This document shows, piece after piece, positions 33,917-43,225 of a stretch of DNA of 64,000 nucleotides. Each line of letters begins with the position of its first letter. Position 1 is the stretch's first letter. The DNA is from an uncultured Clostridia bacterium (GTDB lineage: Bacteria; Bacillota; Clostridia; Peptostreptococcales; Anaerovoracaceae). The notes beneath the pieces were generated by a model. The model was not told the origin of the DNA. It was given only the letters and a program-made list of their open reading frames with translations, and did no database searches. The position numbers and the translations under genes are program-made. The DNA lies in the NCBI GenBank assembly GCA_947302715.1, contig CAMYVY010000010.1, forward strand, positions 20,115 to 84,114. The letters run 5' to 3'.

Positions 33917-34266
33917 TGGGGTATAGGCTTCATATTCCGATGATGAAGCCTGGTTGTGAGAAGTGGTAGAAAATCCGGATTGCCATTTTGGCCACAATGC
34001 TTGAAATTTACAGCATTTGGGCAGGCGCAAAATTGATTTAATAGCTATCGAGTAAATGTGAAAAATGTAATTTTACCCAAACGTTTACCCAAATAAATCA
34101 GGCGCCATTAAGGTTGATTACCTCTCGTTATAAATTGACGGGAGGTTTTTCTTTTACAGAACAAGGAATATACCATCTAGCAACCGTTTTACGTGGTGAG
34201 CCTTGCCGTTAACAAAGGATAGCAATCGGAGAGGAAGATCAAATCCAAGCTGTCTTTACACAAAAA
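33917..34266. other. 350-bp gap without a gene
   Basis: No coding region seen. It holds a hairpin aggcttcat/atgaagcct (33925-33951) just after the HipA-like gene, an A/T-rich stretch with two tacccaaa strings, and an isolated terminator (acctctc/gggaggt, 34120-34146, plus a T run to 34155). The stranded terminator may be the leftover end of a lost gene. Confidence 0.5.
34120..34155 (+). terminator. isolated intrinsic terminator
   Basis: Stem acctctc/gggaggt followed by tttttctttt; no recognisable gene directly upstream. Confidence 0.75.
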
Positions 34267-34269
34267 ACG

Positions 34270-34298
34270 TTTACATATAGCCCTTTTTGGTCTATACT
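34270..34298 (+). promoter_or_regulatory. promoter of the small GNAT gene
   Basis: TTTACA (34270-34275), 17-bp spacer, TATACT (34293-34298), about 70 bp before ATG. Confidence 0.72.
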
Positions 34299-34366
34299 TT
34301 ATTTACGCACTTGATTGCGTTAATACGCTACAGTGACAAGTGTAGTCTGGAGGAAGGGAGAGAAGT

Positions 34367-34639
34367 ATGGACGAGAACATTATGACAGAAAACGGTTTTG
34401 TGCTAGAAGGAAATGGAATATTCAAATATGACGATGCTGGACGGGTCATCGCCGAAGTGACATTTCCGGAAACCGAACCAGGTGTGTTCACCATTGACCA
34501 TACCTTTGTGGACGATAGTCTACGGGGCCAGGGCATGGCATCAAAGTTGGTACAGGCAGCCGTAGACGAAATAACGAAGCGACAGGGCGAAGTAAAGGCG
34601 ACCTGTTCGTATGCTGTTAAGTGGCTTGCTGACAGATAG
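34367..34639 (+). CDS. small GNAT-fold acetyltransferase (YjdJ/GCN5-like)
   Basis: 90 residues, the size of the Acetyltransf_CG (PF14542) group. Conserved acetyl-CoA-binding block VDDSLRGQGMASKLVQAAVDE, preceded by the beta strand FTIDHTFV, and a C-terminal CSYAVKWL strand. Substrate unknown; family members lack an established role. GGAGGAAGGGAG before ATG is a strong ribosome site. Confidence 0.9.
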   Translation: MDENIMTENGFVLEGNGIFKYDDAGRVIAEVTFPETEPGVFTIDHTFVDDSLRGQGMASKLVQAAVDEITKRQGEVKATCSYAVKWLADR

Positions 34640-34754
34640 AGTTTGTGTAGGACATACGCCATGTAGAACATGCTATTAAATATAATCTTTCTGTCAAGTA
34701 ATTAACAAAAAGCAAACTGATTATATTTAACAGCAAAAAAACAGGAATTATTTA

Positions 34755-34783
34755 TTGACAATTGTATAGAAAATTCTCATAAT
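34755..34783 (+). promoter_or_regulatory. yfcC promoter
   Basis: TTGACA (34755-34760), 17-bp spacer, CATAAT (34778-34783), giving a ~90-nt leader. Confidence 0.75.
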
Positions 34784-34876
34784 TATAGTTGGTAGATTTA
34801 TTATAATGCCGTCTTTATAATCTAACCGCAATTATTTTTGGACGGCGAGGACTAATTTATTGAAAGGAGTAGAGGT

Positions 34877-36262
34877 ATGGCTGAAAAGAAAAAAGGTTTT
34901 AGCTTACCGAGTACTACGATATTGCTTTTCTGCATCGTAGTAGTGGCCATGATCCTGACGTACATCATCCCTTCGGGTGAGTATGACAGAGTTTTGGACG
35001 AGGAAACCGGCTACAATCTTGTAGATCCTGAGAGTTTCCACTATGTGGATAATGTCCACGTAAATCCGTTCCAGATGTTCGTTGCGATTCCGAGAGGCTT
35101 CGTTGGTGCTGCCAACGTAATCTTCTTGATATCCTTCGGATTCTTCTGGGTTTACAGCGTAATGCAAAGTGGTGCGCTGAATGCAGGTATTATGAGAATC
35201 CTGAAGAGTAAGATGAAGGATAATCCATGGTTCATCGTAATCATGTTTGTAGTCTTCGCTCTTGCAGGTTCCACCTATGGTGAAATGGAGACGGTATATG
35301 GACTTGTACCTGTCTTTGTAGCCTTCGCCCTGGCGTTAGGCTATGACCCGCTTGTAGGTGTGGCAATGTGCTACGTAGGCGTAGCAACCGGATTCGCATC
35401 TGCTACAACCAACGCATTCACAATCGGTGTAGCACAGACAATCTCTGAACTTCCGATGTTCTCCGGACTTGGACTAAGATGGATAATCTTCGTAGTATTC
35501 TGCGCAGTAATCTCTCTCTTGGTTCTGAGATATGCCAAAAAGGTAAAAGCAGATCCATCAAAGAGCTATGTTGCAGACTGCGACTTCTCCGGATTTGCAC
35601 TCGATACAACTGAAGAAATTCCTTTCACAGGAAAGCACAAAATCATCCTGCTCTCCATGATCGTAACAGTTGCTTGCATCGTAGTTGGATCCCTGAAGCT
35701 TGGATGGTACATCAACGAAATGAGTGCTGTATTCATCATCTCCGCTCTCGTGGTATCCGCTATCGCAGGATTCAAGCCTGAGCAGATCAAGGAACACCTG
35801 ATGGATGCTATGAAGGAAATGGCAGTGGCTATGGCAGTTGTAGGTATTGCTCGTGCTATCCAGGTAGTACTCACAGATGGTATGATCATCGACACAATCG
35901 TTCATGCATTCGGTACACTGATGCAGGGAATGCCGGCATGGCTGACAGGTATCATGATGCTCGTTGTTCAGAACCTGATCAACTTCTTCATCCCATCCGG
36001 TTCCGGACAGGCTGCAGCTATCATGCCTATCATGGCACCTCTTGCAGACGTAGTAGGACTCTCCAGACAGGTTGCAGTACTTGCATACCAGTTTGGTGAT
36101 GGTTACTCCAACATGATTTGGCCGACAGCATCCTGCGCTATCGTCTGCGGTATTGCTCACATTCCACTTGATAGATGGTATAAATTCATCTTACCGCTAT
36201 TTGCTGTAATGTTTGTAATGCAGTGCATCTTCATCATCATTGCAACGATGATCGGATATTAA
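34877..36262 (+). CDS. yfcC: YfcC-family integral membrane carrier
   Basis: 461 residues with about 11-12 membrane helices. YfcC proteins (DcuC/AbgT-like superfamily) are presumed carriers of carboxylates, amino acids or small peptides; the exact substrate is unknown. Family blocks: YIIPSGEYDR near the N-terminus, STYGEMETVYGLVPVF, GVATGFASATTNAFTIGVAQ and FFIPSGSGQAAAIMPIM. Its neighbours, an AraC regulator and a glycyl radical enzyme, suggest it imports that pathway's substrate. GAAAGGAGTAGAGG precedes the ATG, and it ends at a terminator. Confidence 0.92.
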   Translation: MAEKKKGFSLPSTTILLFCIVVVAMILTYIIPSGEYDRVLDEETGYNLVDPESFHYVDNVHVNPFQMFVAIPRGFVGAANVIFLISFGFFWVYSVMQSGALNAGIMRILKSKMKDNPWFIVIMFVVFALAGSTYGEMETVYGLVPVFVAFALALGYDPLVGVAMCYVGVATGFASATTNAFTIGVAQTISELPMFSGLGLRWIIFVVFCAVISLLVLRYAKKVKADPSKSYVADCDFSGFALDTTEEIPFTGKHKIILLSMIVTVACIVVGSLKLGWYINEMSAVFIISALVVSAIAGFKPEQIKEHLMDAMKEMAVAMAVVGIARAIQVVLTDGMIIDTIVHAFGTLMQGMPAWLTGIMMLVVQNLINFFIPSGSGQAAAIMPIMAPLADVVGLSRQVAVLAYQFGDGYSNMIWPTASCAIVCGIAHIPLDRWYKFILPLFAVMFVMQCIFIIIATMIGY

Positions 36263-36297
36263 TCCATATTAGAAGCGCGATTAAATAAAACTACTAA

Positions 36298-36330
36298 AGC
36301 GACCTCGCCTAAAATTCGGGGTCGCTTTTT
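36298..36330 (+). terminator. intrinsic terminator of yfcC
   Basis: Stem agcgacc/ggtcgct followed by TTTTTC. Confidence 0.92.
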
Positions 36331-36421
36331 CTTGTAATGACTAATGCAAAGGAGGCTTAAATATATAGGAAAAAGAGGTGCGCTTCAGATGACTTACATG
36401 CGAGGAAGTTTGCCATTCATC

Positions 36422-38260
36422 CTATTCTGAGGAAAGAATGGCAAGCTCCAGCCCGGCGCCCTCTATGGTGAAATTGACGGAGATTACGCCTCCGGAGTCT
36501 TTAGCATCAAGAGTGGCTATGCTCGACTGAGGACCTATGTTTAGAAGTGATACGTATTTTGATACAGACTTAAATCCGGCATTATTCGTTGTGCCTTCGT
36601 TCTGTCCGGGGAAGCCGAGCGCTGAAAGATAATGAAAGAGATTGTTTTCTTCGTTCAAGGAGTATCTAATCATGGCGTATTTTCTCGAAGGAACCTTAAG
36701 GTTTACGGTTAGATCCAGTCTGTCCCTAAAATCTTCAATCAAATCCGCGGTCTCGTATACGGATGACGACATCATGCACAGTTTGTCGATTCTGGCATCA
36801 TGATTAAATCCAAGGACATAATAGCAAGTCGGAAAGGAGTCGGATTCCTTTCTAACCACCATGTGGTTATCTCCCCGTGAAATGATATCTCCGCCTCTTG
36901 CAAGAGAGAGAAAGAGATACGAGTAGTAGATTGGCTTCCTAACCCCATTGGAGAACAGCAGCGCATTACAACCTTTCAAAAATGGGAAGCTATCACCTTG
37001 GTCTCTAAGTGGAACTCTGAGACTGTCCTCACCGAAGGGCCCCTGGACAACTGAAAGGGCACCGGCTATAGTATCCCAACCATAAATAGGAGTATCTGAT
37101 GGGAGCGGATAGCTGGTGTTTATTGTTTCGGCTGAAAGAAGCTCCAAGATACTGCCGAGTGAATCGCCGAGAAACTGTCTGTCCTCTTTGCTGACAAAGG
37201 TCATTATCTTCGAAGGAAGTTTACCGATTGGCTCCGCCTGTGCGCTAACGTAGATGTCTCTTTCTTCGCGAGTGACCAAGCCCGCGGCAGCCTCTGAATT
37301 GATGCCATACATCAGGCTTTTAGTGAGATTTATGGACTTTGACAGAGGATAGTCTTCCATTACTTCCTGATTGTGAGGGCTTATAACCTTGGTTATGTTT
37401 AATTCTCTGTGCTTTTCCGGACTGTGCCCATACCACTGCTCGAAGAATTTTCTGTAATATGCTGTGGTAGAGAATCCAACGTTTTTTGCGATTTGGCTAA
37501 TCTTTTTATTCGATCCAAGCAACTCGATTTCCGAACGCTCCACGCGAACAAAAGACAGGAAGTCCCTGAAACTCATTCCCGTATAATCCTTAATCAGGTG
37601 AGAAAGATAGTAGATGGAGAGATGTTCCTCCTTCGAAATATCTTCCAATGTAACCTTGCTTTGGTAGTTGTCGTAAAGAAAGCCGATGATTCTGGAAAGG
37701 CGCTCCAGTATTATTGGATTCTCTTCGCTGAGAGATATAACCATCTTCTCATCGATAGTGAATAAATTGAAATACGTATAGAGATACCTAATAAGGTCGA
37801 TAGTTTCGTAGATACATTGATTCTTGTAATTGAGACTGCGCACCTGGTAGTGGAGGATGATGCTAAGTAACATGCGTCTGAGCTCATCGAGCCTCGGTCT
37901 TTCGCCCTTGTTGGAATATGTTCGGTAGAAGCTTTTTCCGAGCGTCGGAAAATACTTGGTGAAAAAGGAATTGCTAATCTGTATGATGGCAACCAAATTG
38001 TCCCGATCTTCCGAGGAAAGGGAATGAATCTCGTTGCCGTTATTAACAAAGATGTCGCCGGATTTAAGAGTATAGTTACAGTATCCGCTTGTGAGTGCAA
38101 TCTCTCCTTCCATAACATAGACGAGTTCGATGTCAGTATGATAGTGGAGAGGGACGTTCTTAACCGTCGCCATCCTTATGACGATAGGGAAATCGTCGGA
38201 ATAGGTTATCTTTTTCTGTAACATACATATACAATAACATGAAAAGCATTGAATTTCCAT
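36422..38260 (-). CDS. AraC-family regulator with cupin and GH39-like C-terminal domain
   Basis: 612 residues. N-terminal cupin sensor (HYHTDIELVYVMEGEIALT, GDIFVNNGNEIHSL), then two AraC HTH motifs (VTLEDISKEEHLSIYYLSHLIKDYTG and ISQIAKNVGFSTTAYYRKFFEQWYG). The C-terminal ~300 residues resemble the degenerate GH39-type beta-barrel and dockable domain of long AraC regulators (PIYYSYLFLSLARGGDIISRGDNHMVV). It is divergently transcribed from the glycyl radical enzyme and convergent with yfcC, so it most likely controls them. Starts at 38260 or 38224 are both possible; neither has a clear ribosome site. Confidence 0.88.
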   Translation of the reverse strand: MEIQCFSCYCICMLQKKITYSDDFPIVIRMATVKNVPLHYHTDIELVYVMEGEIALTSGYCNYTLKSGDIFVNNGNEIHSLSSEDRDNLVAIIQISNSFFTKYFPTLGKSFYRTYSNKGERPRLDELRRMLLSIILHYQVRSLNYKNQCIYETIDLIRYLYTYFNLFTIDEKMVISLSEENPIILERLSRIIGFLYDNYQSKVTLEDISKEEHLSIYYLSHLIKDYTGMSFRDFLSFVRVERSEIELLGSNKKISQIAKNVGFSTTAYYRKFFEQWYGHSPEKHRELNITKVISPHNQEVMEDYPLSKSINLTKSLMYGINSEAAAGLVTREERDIYVSAQAEPIGKLPSKIMTFVSKEDRQFLGDSLGSILELLSAETINTSYPLPSDTPIYGWDTIAGALSVVQGPFGEDSLRVPLRDQGDSFPFLKGCNALLFSNGVRKPIYYSYLFLSLARGGDIISRGDNHMVVRKESDSFPTCYYVLGFNHDARIDKLCMMSSSVYETADLIEDFRDRLDLTVNLKVPSRKYAMIRYSLNEENNLFHYLSALGFPGQNEGTTNNAGFKSVSKYVSLLNIGPQSSIATLDAKDSGGVISVNFTIEGAGLELAILSSE

Positions 38261-38312
38261 AGTTTACTGAAATTTTTTAGCAAAAAAATTCGAATTGAGA
38301 GCAAATTAATTA

Positions 38313-38341
38313 TTGTTTCAATATCCGCTAAAAACTATACT
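38313..38341 (+). promoter_or_regulatory. promoter of the glycyl radical enzyme gene
   Basis: TTGTTT (38313-38318), 17-bp spacer, TATACT (38336-38341). The weak -35 fits an activator-dependent promoter next to the divergent AraC gene. Confidence 0.65.
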
Positions 38342-38448
38342 TAAGGTAGAGTTTTACGGAGTTTACGGACATTGTGAAAGCTCTAAGGCAAAAATAGCCC
38401 AATATTTAGATAAAAAGTCTTTTGAATAGAAATAGAAGGAGATCAGAT

Positions 38449-40833
38449 ATGCTTACACCGAGAATAGAAAGAATGAAGGAAAAATGCCTGACCACCAGAC
38501 CGAGCATTACAGCTGAGAGACTGGTTCTTGCTACAGAGGCATACCAGAAATTTGCAGGCGAGGCAGTTCCAATTTTCCGCGCCAAGGTAACCAACTATGT
38601 CATGGAGAACATGAGCACCATGATCTTTGATGATGAACTCATCGTTGGTTCCGCAACAAACGCATACAAGGGCGCTTGCCTCTTCCCAGAATTCCAGTCT
38701 AGCACCAAGTTCTACATTCCGGACATCGACGAATTCCCGACGAGAACCAAGGACCCATACAACATCACTCCGGAAGACAGAGAGAAGATTTTGGAGACCC
38801 TTCCGTATTGGGAAGGAAAGGCCATGCAGGATATAGCAAAGGCAGCACTGCCGAAGCATACGGTTGAATGCATGGATGACGACATCATCACAATCGGTCT
38901 GACAAACGGTGTATCCGGAGAAACTCTTTGCGACCACGAGAAACTTCTCACTGTTGGTCTAAAGGGATATATGGAAGAGTGCCAGGCGAACATCGATGCC
39001 ATGATGCCATCATGCCAGCTTGACGAAGAGAAGAAGAACTTTTGGCAGGCATGCATCATCCAGAGCCAGGGACTTATCACCTATGCACATCGCATGGCAG
39101 AGGAAGCCGAACGTCAGGCATCTGTATGCTCCGACGAAAAGAGAAAGGCTGAGCTCCTTCAGATTGCAGAGAACTGCCGCGTAGTTCCTGAAAATCCGCC
39201 GCAGACATTCCAGCAGGCTCTCCAGATGGTATGGTTTGCTCACGTATACTTCCACATCGAAGTATGTACGACAGCTAACGGCTTTGGTCGTTTTGATCAG
39301 TATATGTATCCATTCTACAAGAAGGATGTAATCGACGAAAAGAATATAACAGAGGAAGAAGCTCTCGAAATGCTCGAATGTTTCTACCTGAAGGCATGCG
39401 AAGTATTCGAAGTTAGAGACCGCTGGTATGCGACATCCTTTGCAGGATATCCAATGTGGGAAATCCTCGTCGTAGGTGGCCAAACACCGGACGGCAAGGA
39501 CGCAACCAACGAACTCTCCTACGTATGCCTCGAGGCTGCAAATCAGCTAAAGACAACTCAGCCGGTTATGGCAGTCCGTGTCTTTGATGGAACACCGGAA
39601 GCTCTGATCAGAAAGGGCTGCGAAATGATCCAGGACGGACAGGCGAACCCGGGATTCTTTAACGACAACGCTGCCATCAAGATGGCTCTCGGAAAGGGCT
39701 GCTCGATAGAAGAAGCCAGAGACTGGACCATCGTAGGATGCATCCAGCCGGGTCCTGGTGGTGGAGCAACCGACGGCTCTCCTGATGCCGGCTACGTCAA
39801 CATGGCCAAGATGATTAACTTCGTTCTCCATAACGGAGTCGATCCTGATACAGGAAAGCTCATGGGACTTCAGACAGGAGATCCGAGGGACTTCAAGAGC
39901 ATCGAGGATGTCAAGGAAGCAGTTAAGAAACAGATCCTTCACTTCTATAGAATGATCTGTGACGGATACAATGTAATGCAGAGCATGCACATGACCAGAT
40001 TCCCGGTAATATTCGCGGGCATGGTAACCAAGGGTTGCGTAGAGAGCGGCCGTTCCGTTCAGCACGGCGGAGCCAAGTATACTACAGCAGGTCTCTACAT
40101 CACAGGTGCTGCAAACCTTGCAGACTCCATCGCAGCAATCGAGAAGTGCGTATTCGAGGACAAAGATATCACGATGGACGAACTCATCAGTGCACTCGAC
40201 AAGAACTTCGAAGGTGAAGAGAGAATGCGTCAGCTTCTCCTTAACAAGCCTGCCAAGTTCGGAAATGACGATGAGCATGTCGATGGAATCTATCGCGAGA
40301 TGATGCAGTTCATTGCAGAGAACGTACAGGAATGGCCGGACGCAAGAGGCGGAAAGTATTCCTTCAACGTACATTCACAGACGGTAAACGTATCTCACGG
40401 CTTGGTAACCGGAGCTACACCTGACGGAAGACTGAAGGGTGAACCGCTCTGTGACAACGCATCGCCGATGATGGGACGTGATGTCAGTGGACCTACTGCG
40501 ACGGTTAAGTCCGTAGCATCGATGGGTCAGGAGAACTTCCACGATGGAGCACTCTTTAACCTTCGTTTCGATCCTAAGGGAGTCGAAGGCGAGAAGGGTC
40601 TGGAGAGCATCGAGGGCGTCATCAAGACCTACTTCAAGCACGGTGGTGAGCATATCCAGATCAACGTAGTTGACGACAAGACTCTGAAGGCTGCACAAAA
40701 GAATCCTGAGAAATATCGCGGACTCATGGTGCGTGTTGCCGGTTACATGGCTTACTTCACAGAGCTTGATAAATCCGCTCAGGACACAATCATCTACAGA
40801 ACAACGCATTTCAGCAATGCTGCTGAAGCATAA
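38449..40833 (+). CDS. glycyl radical enzyme with variant C-x-Q active site
   Basis: 794 residues, the size of hydroxyproline-dehydratase-type enzymes. Oxygen-sensitive radical catalyst. The glycyl radical loop is RVAGYMAYF (Gly765) and the thiyl cysteine is Cys431 in IVGCIQPGPGGG. Glycerol, propanediol, choline and hydroxyproline enzymes of this superfamily have C-x-E-P here; this protein has Gln433 in place of the general-base Glu. Other blocks are typical: GRFDQYMYPFYKKD, QHGGAKYTT and GATPDGRLKGEPLCDNASP. It is not PFL (single Cys) and the exact reaction is unknown. GAAGGAGA precedes ATG 38449. Its activase is next downstream. Confidence 0.93.
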   Translation: MLTPRIERMKEKCLTTRPSITAERLVLATEAYQKFAGEAVPIFRAKVTNYVMENMSTMIFDDELIVGSATNAYKGACLFPEFQSSTKFYIPDIDEFPTRTKDPYNITPEDREKILETLPYWEGKAMQDIAKAALPKHTVECMDDDIITIGLTNGVSGETLCDHEKLLTVGLKGYMEECQANIDAMMPSCQLDEEKKNFWQACIIQSQGLITYAHRMAEEAERQASVCSDEKRKAELLQIAENCRVVPENPPQTFQQALQMVWFAHVYFHIEVCTTANGFGRFDQYMYPFYKKDVIDEKNITEEEALEMLECFYLKACEVFEVRDRWYATSFAGYPMWEILVVGGQTPDGKDATNELSYVCLEAANQLKTTQPVMAVRVFDGTPEALIRKGCEMIQDGQANPGFFNDNAAIKMALGKGCSIEEARDWTIVGCIQPGPGGGATDGSPDAGYVNMAKMINFVLHNGVDPDTGKLMGLQTGDPRDFKSIEDVKEAVKKQILHFYRMICDGYNVMQSMHMTRFPVIFAGMVTKGCVESGRSVQHGGAKYTTAGLYITGAANLADSIAAIEKCVFEDKDITMDELISALDKNFEGEERMRQLLLNKPAKFGNDDEHVDGIYREMMQFIAENVQEWPDARGGKYSFNVHSQTVNVSHGLVTGATPDGRLKGEPLCDNASPMMGRDVSGPTATVKSVASMGQENFHDGALFNLRFDPKGVEGEKGLESIEGVIKTYFKHGGEHIQINVVDDKTLKAAQKNPEKYRGLMVRVAGYMAYFTELDKSAQDTIIYRTTHFSNAAEA

Positions 40834-40858
40834 ACAAATGCCATAGAAAAAGCATGAT

Positions 40859-40890
40859 AGCCCGACCGGAAAAATCTCTTCGGTCGGGCT
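40859..40890 (+). terminator. hairpin between the radical enzyme and its activase
   Basis: 10-bp stem agcccgaccg/cggtcgggct without a T run. It probably sets a lower level of activase than enzyme; a TATAAT at 40924-40929 may add a separate start. Confidence 0.6.
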
Positions 40891-40962
40891 GTATTCTAAG
40901 TAGAAAAAATACCGAAGGCAAAGTATAATTTTATTAAGTCTTATTAATAACGAGGTGGGTTG

Positions 40963-41979
40963 ATGACAGAAAGAATGACAGCACTGGTAGGAGGAATACA
41001 GAAGTTCTCTACGGAAGACGGTCCGGGAATCAGGACGACGGTCTTCTTGAAGGGCTGCCCGCTTAACTGTGCATGGTGCCACAACCCGGAACTCATTAGC
41101 TTTGAACAGGAATTGATTCAAATGCCGAACAACTGCATCAAGTGTGGCTACTGTATTTCCGTATGCCCACAGGATGCAATTTTTTTTGAGGAAGTAGAGG
41201 ACGACAGCAAAGCCGACAGCGAGGATGCTGCTAAGAATGAAGAAACAGTAGACAAGAGAAAAGAAGGCGCAGAGAAAAAAGTACGAATAGCTATAGACAG
41301 AGACAAATGCGACAGATGCTTTAAATGCGTCGATGGCTGCACTGCAAATGCTTTGAGGAGAGTGGCCAAAGAAATGACCCCGGAGGAGGTCATGAAGAAG
41401 GTCGCCCAGGACAAGGACTTTTATCTCAATACCGAGGGCGGTATGACTATAAGCGGCGGCGAAATGCTGGCGCAGCCGGGCTTTGCCGAAAAACTGATCG
41501 AACTTGCCGCAGGAGAAGGCATAAACGTATGCCTCGATACATCGGGCTATGGCGATGGTGCGACGCTTAAGCGCCTGGCCTCGCACGACAATGTTACGGA
41601 CATACTCTATGACATGAAGGCGCTGGATCCGGAGCTTCACGAGGAATATACGGGAGTCGCTAACGATTTGATTCTGGAGAATCTGAGGATGCTTGCGGCG
41701 GATCCTGTAACCGCGCCAAAGATACTCATGAGGATGCCGCTGATTCATGGAGTTAACGATGATGAGGATTTGATCCGCCGAACAGCCGAGCTATACAAGG
41801 AACTCGGAATCAAGAGAGTGACGCTTCTCGCCTATCATATTTTGGGAGTGTCCAAGAAGAGACATATCGGCGGAACGCCACTGGAATTCAAACCACCGTC
41901 GGATGAACAGCTAGATGAAATCAAGGAAACGATGGAGAGAATCTCCGGAGCAAAGGTAGAGATTTTAGGACGCGTATAG
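40963..41979 (+). CDS. glycyl radical enzyme activase (radical SAM)
   Basis: 338 residues. Uses a 4Fe-4S cluster and SAM to place the radical on Gly765 of the upstream enzyme. Radical SAM motif CPLNCAWC (Cys32, 36, 39), two ferredoxin-type clusters (CIKCGYCISVCPQ and CDRCFKCVDGC), then GGMTISGGEML and DTSGYGD, as in the long activases of the dehydratase group. A 25-residue Asp/Glu/Lys/Ala-rich insert separates the two ferredoxin motifs, longer than usual. GAGGTGGG before ATG 40963. Confidence 0.94.
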   Translation: MTERMTALVGGIQKFSTEDGPGIRTTVFLKGCPLNCAWCHNPELISFEQELIQMPNNCIKCGYCISVCPQDAIFFEEVEDDSKADSEDAAKNEETVDKRKEGAEKKVRIAIDRDKCDRCFKCVDGCTANALRRVAKEMTPEEVMKKVAQDKDFYLNTEGGMTISGGEMLAQPGFAEKLIELAAGEGINVCLDTSGYGDGATLKRLASHDNVTDILYDMKALDPELHEEYTGVANDLILENLRMLAADPVTAPKILMRMPLIHGVNDDEDLIRRTAELYKELGIKRVTLLAYHILGVSKKRHIGGTPLEFKPPSDEQLDEIKETMERISGAKVEILGRV

Positions 41980-41998
41980 AGAAAAGGAGGACTGCTTT

Positions 41999-43174
41999 AT
42001 GAGAGAAATCGCTGTAAGAGTTGACGAGCTAAGAGAAGAGATTCAGGCAATCGCCCACGAGATTCACGAGAACCCCGAACTCGGAAACGAGGAGTTTCAC
42101 TCGGTTGAACTCTTAACGAATCTAATGAAGAAGCACGGCTTCAGTGTAGAGCAAGGGCAGTGCGACATGCCGACGGCTTTCATCGCGAGCTATAAGGGAT
42201 CAAAGCCCGGACCTGTAATCGGATACCTTGCGGAGTACGATGCTCTCCGTGGAATGGGTCACGCCTGCGGTCACAATATGATCGGAACTCTCGCTTGCTG
42301 CTGCGCAATCGCGATCAAGGAAGCTATCGATGAATATGGCGGAGAGGTCAGAGTTATCGGCGCTCCTGCAGAGGAAACGATGGGCGGAAAATGCGCGATG
42401 GCGGAAGCCGGTTACTATGATGACCTGGCGGTTGCAATCATGGGACATCCAGCAGGAATCCACGCAAGAAGCAGCAATATGATGGCTATAGATTCACAGA
42501 AGTTCGAATTCTTCGGCAAGGCTTCGCATGCAGCAGCCAGTCCGGAACTCGGAATAAACGCGCTCAATGCGGTGCTCCTGACATTCAGAAACATAGATGC
42601 TCTTCGTCAGCACACGGTACAGACAGCCAGAGTCCACGGAATCATCAGAGATGGTGGTCAGGCAGCGAACATCGTTCCGGAATACGCGAGCTGCGAGTTC
42701 TATATTCGCGCGGAGGACTCCAAATACTGTTTGGAATTCAGCGAGAGAGTAAAGAACTGCGCCAGAGCTGCCGCACTTGCAACGGGAGCCGATCTCAAGA
42801 TTACGAACTTCGAAGGCTTCTACGACAACCTGGCCACAAACGAAGTTCTTTCCGAGCGTTGCGTCAAGCACACTCATGACTTCGGTATCACCGATGAACT
42901 TAAGAAGAGAGAAAACACCGGATCCTCGGATATCGGAAACGTCAGCTACAGATGCCCATGCGTTCATCAGTGGTTCGATGTTGTCGGAGATCCGAACGTA
43001 CCGCTTCATACACCGGAGCTCTGCGCGGGTGCAGATTCGGAATACGGTTATGACAATATGTTCACCATCGCAAAGGCCTTTGTTGCAACAGGTGAAGATG
43101 TGCTGACCGATCCGGAATTCCTCGCAGAGATCAGAGCCGAATTCGACAAGCTCGACCGCGGAGTACGTAAATAG
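41999..43174 (+). CDS. M20-family amidohydrolase (AbgB-like)
   Basis: 391 residues. Dinuclear-metal hydrolase that cuts amide bonds of acylated amino acids or p-aminobenzoyl-glutamate-type substrates. Metal and catalytic blocks: YLAEYDALRGMGHACGHNM, GAPAEETMGGKCAMAE and the dimerisation domain after residue 170 (FFGKASHAAASPELGINAL). AAAGGAGG sits 8 bases before the ATG and the gene follows the activase by 19 bp, so it belongs to the radical enzyme cluster. A second copy of the same subfamily lies at 57497-58687. Confidence 0.92.
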   Translation: MREIAVRVDELREEIQAIAHEIHENPELGNEEFHSVELLTNLMKKHGFSVEQGQCDMPTAFIASYKGSKPGPVIGYLAEYDALRGMGHACGHNMIGTLACCCAIAIKEAIDEYGGEVRVIGAPAEETMGGKCAMAEAGYYDDLAVAIMGHPAGIHARSSNMMAIDSQKFEFFGKASHAAASPELGINALNAVLLTFRNIDALRQHTVQTARVHGIIRDGGQAANIVPEYASCEFYIRAEDSKYCLEFSERVKNCARAAALATGADLKITNFEGFYDNLATNEVLSERCVKHTHDFGITDELKKRENTGSSDIGNVSYRCPCVHQWFDVVGDPNVPLHTPELCAGADSEYGYDNMFTIAKAFVATGEDVLTDPEFLAEIRAEFDKLDRGVRK

Positions 43175-43225
43175 AATTTAATGCAACATGCTGATAATCA
43201 AAACGCATACACGGAGGTGGTAGAC

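Noticed and set aside
40375..41748. 457-codon minus-strand frame opposite the radical enzyme and activase
   Set aside because: Antisense to two well-conserved genes, Cys/Leu-rich, no family resemblance.
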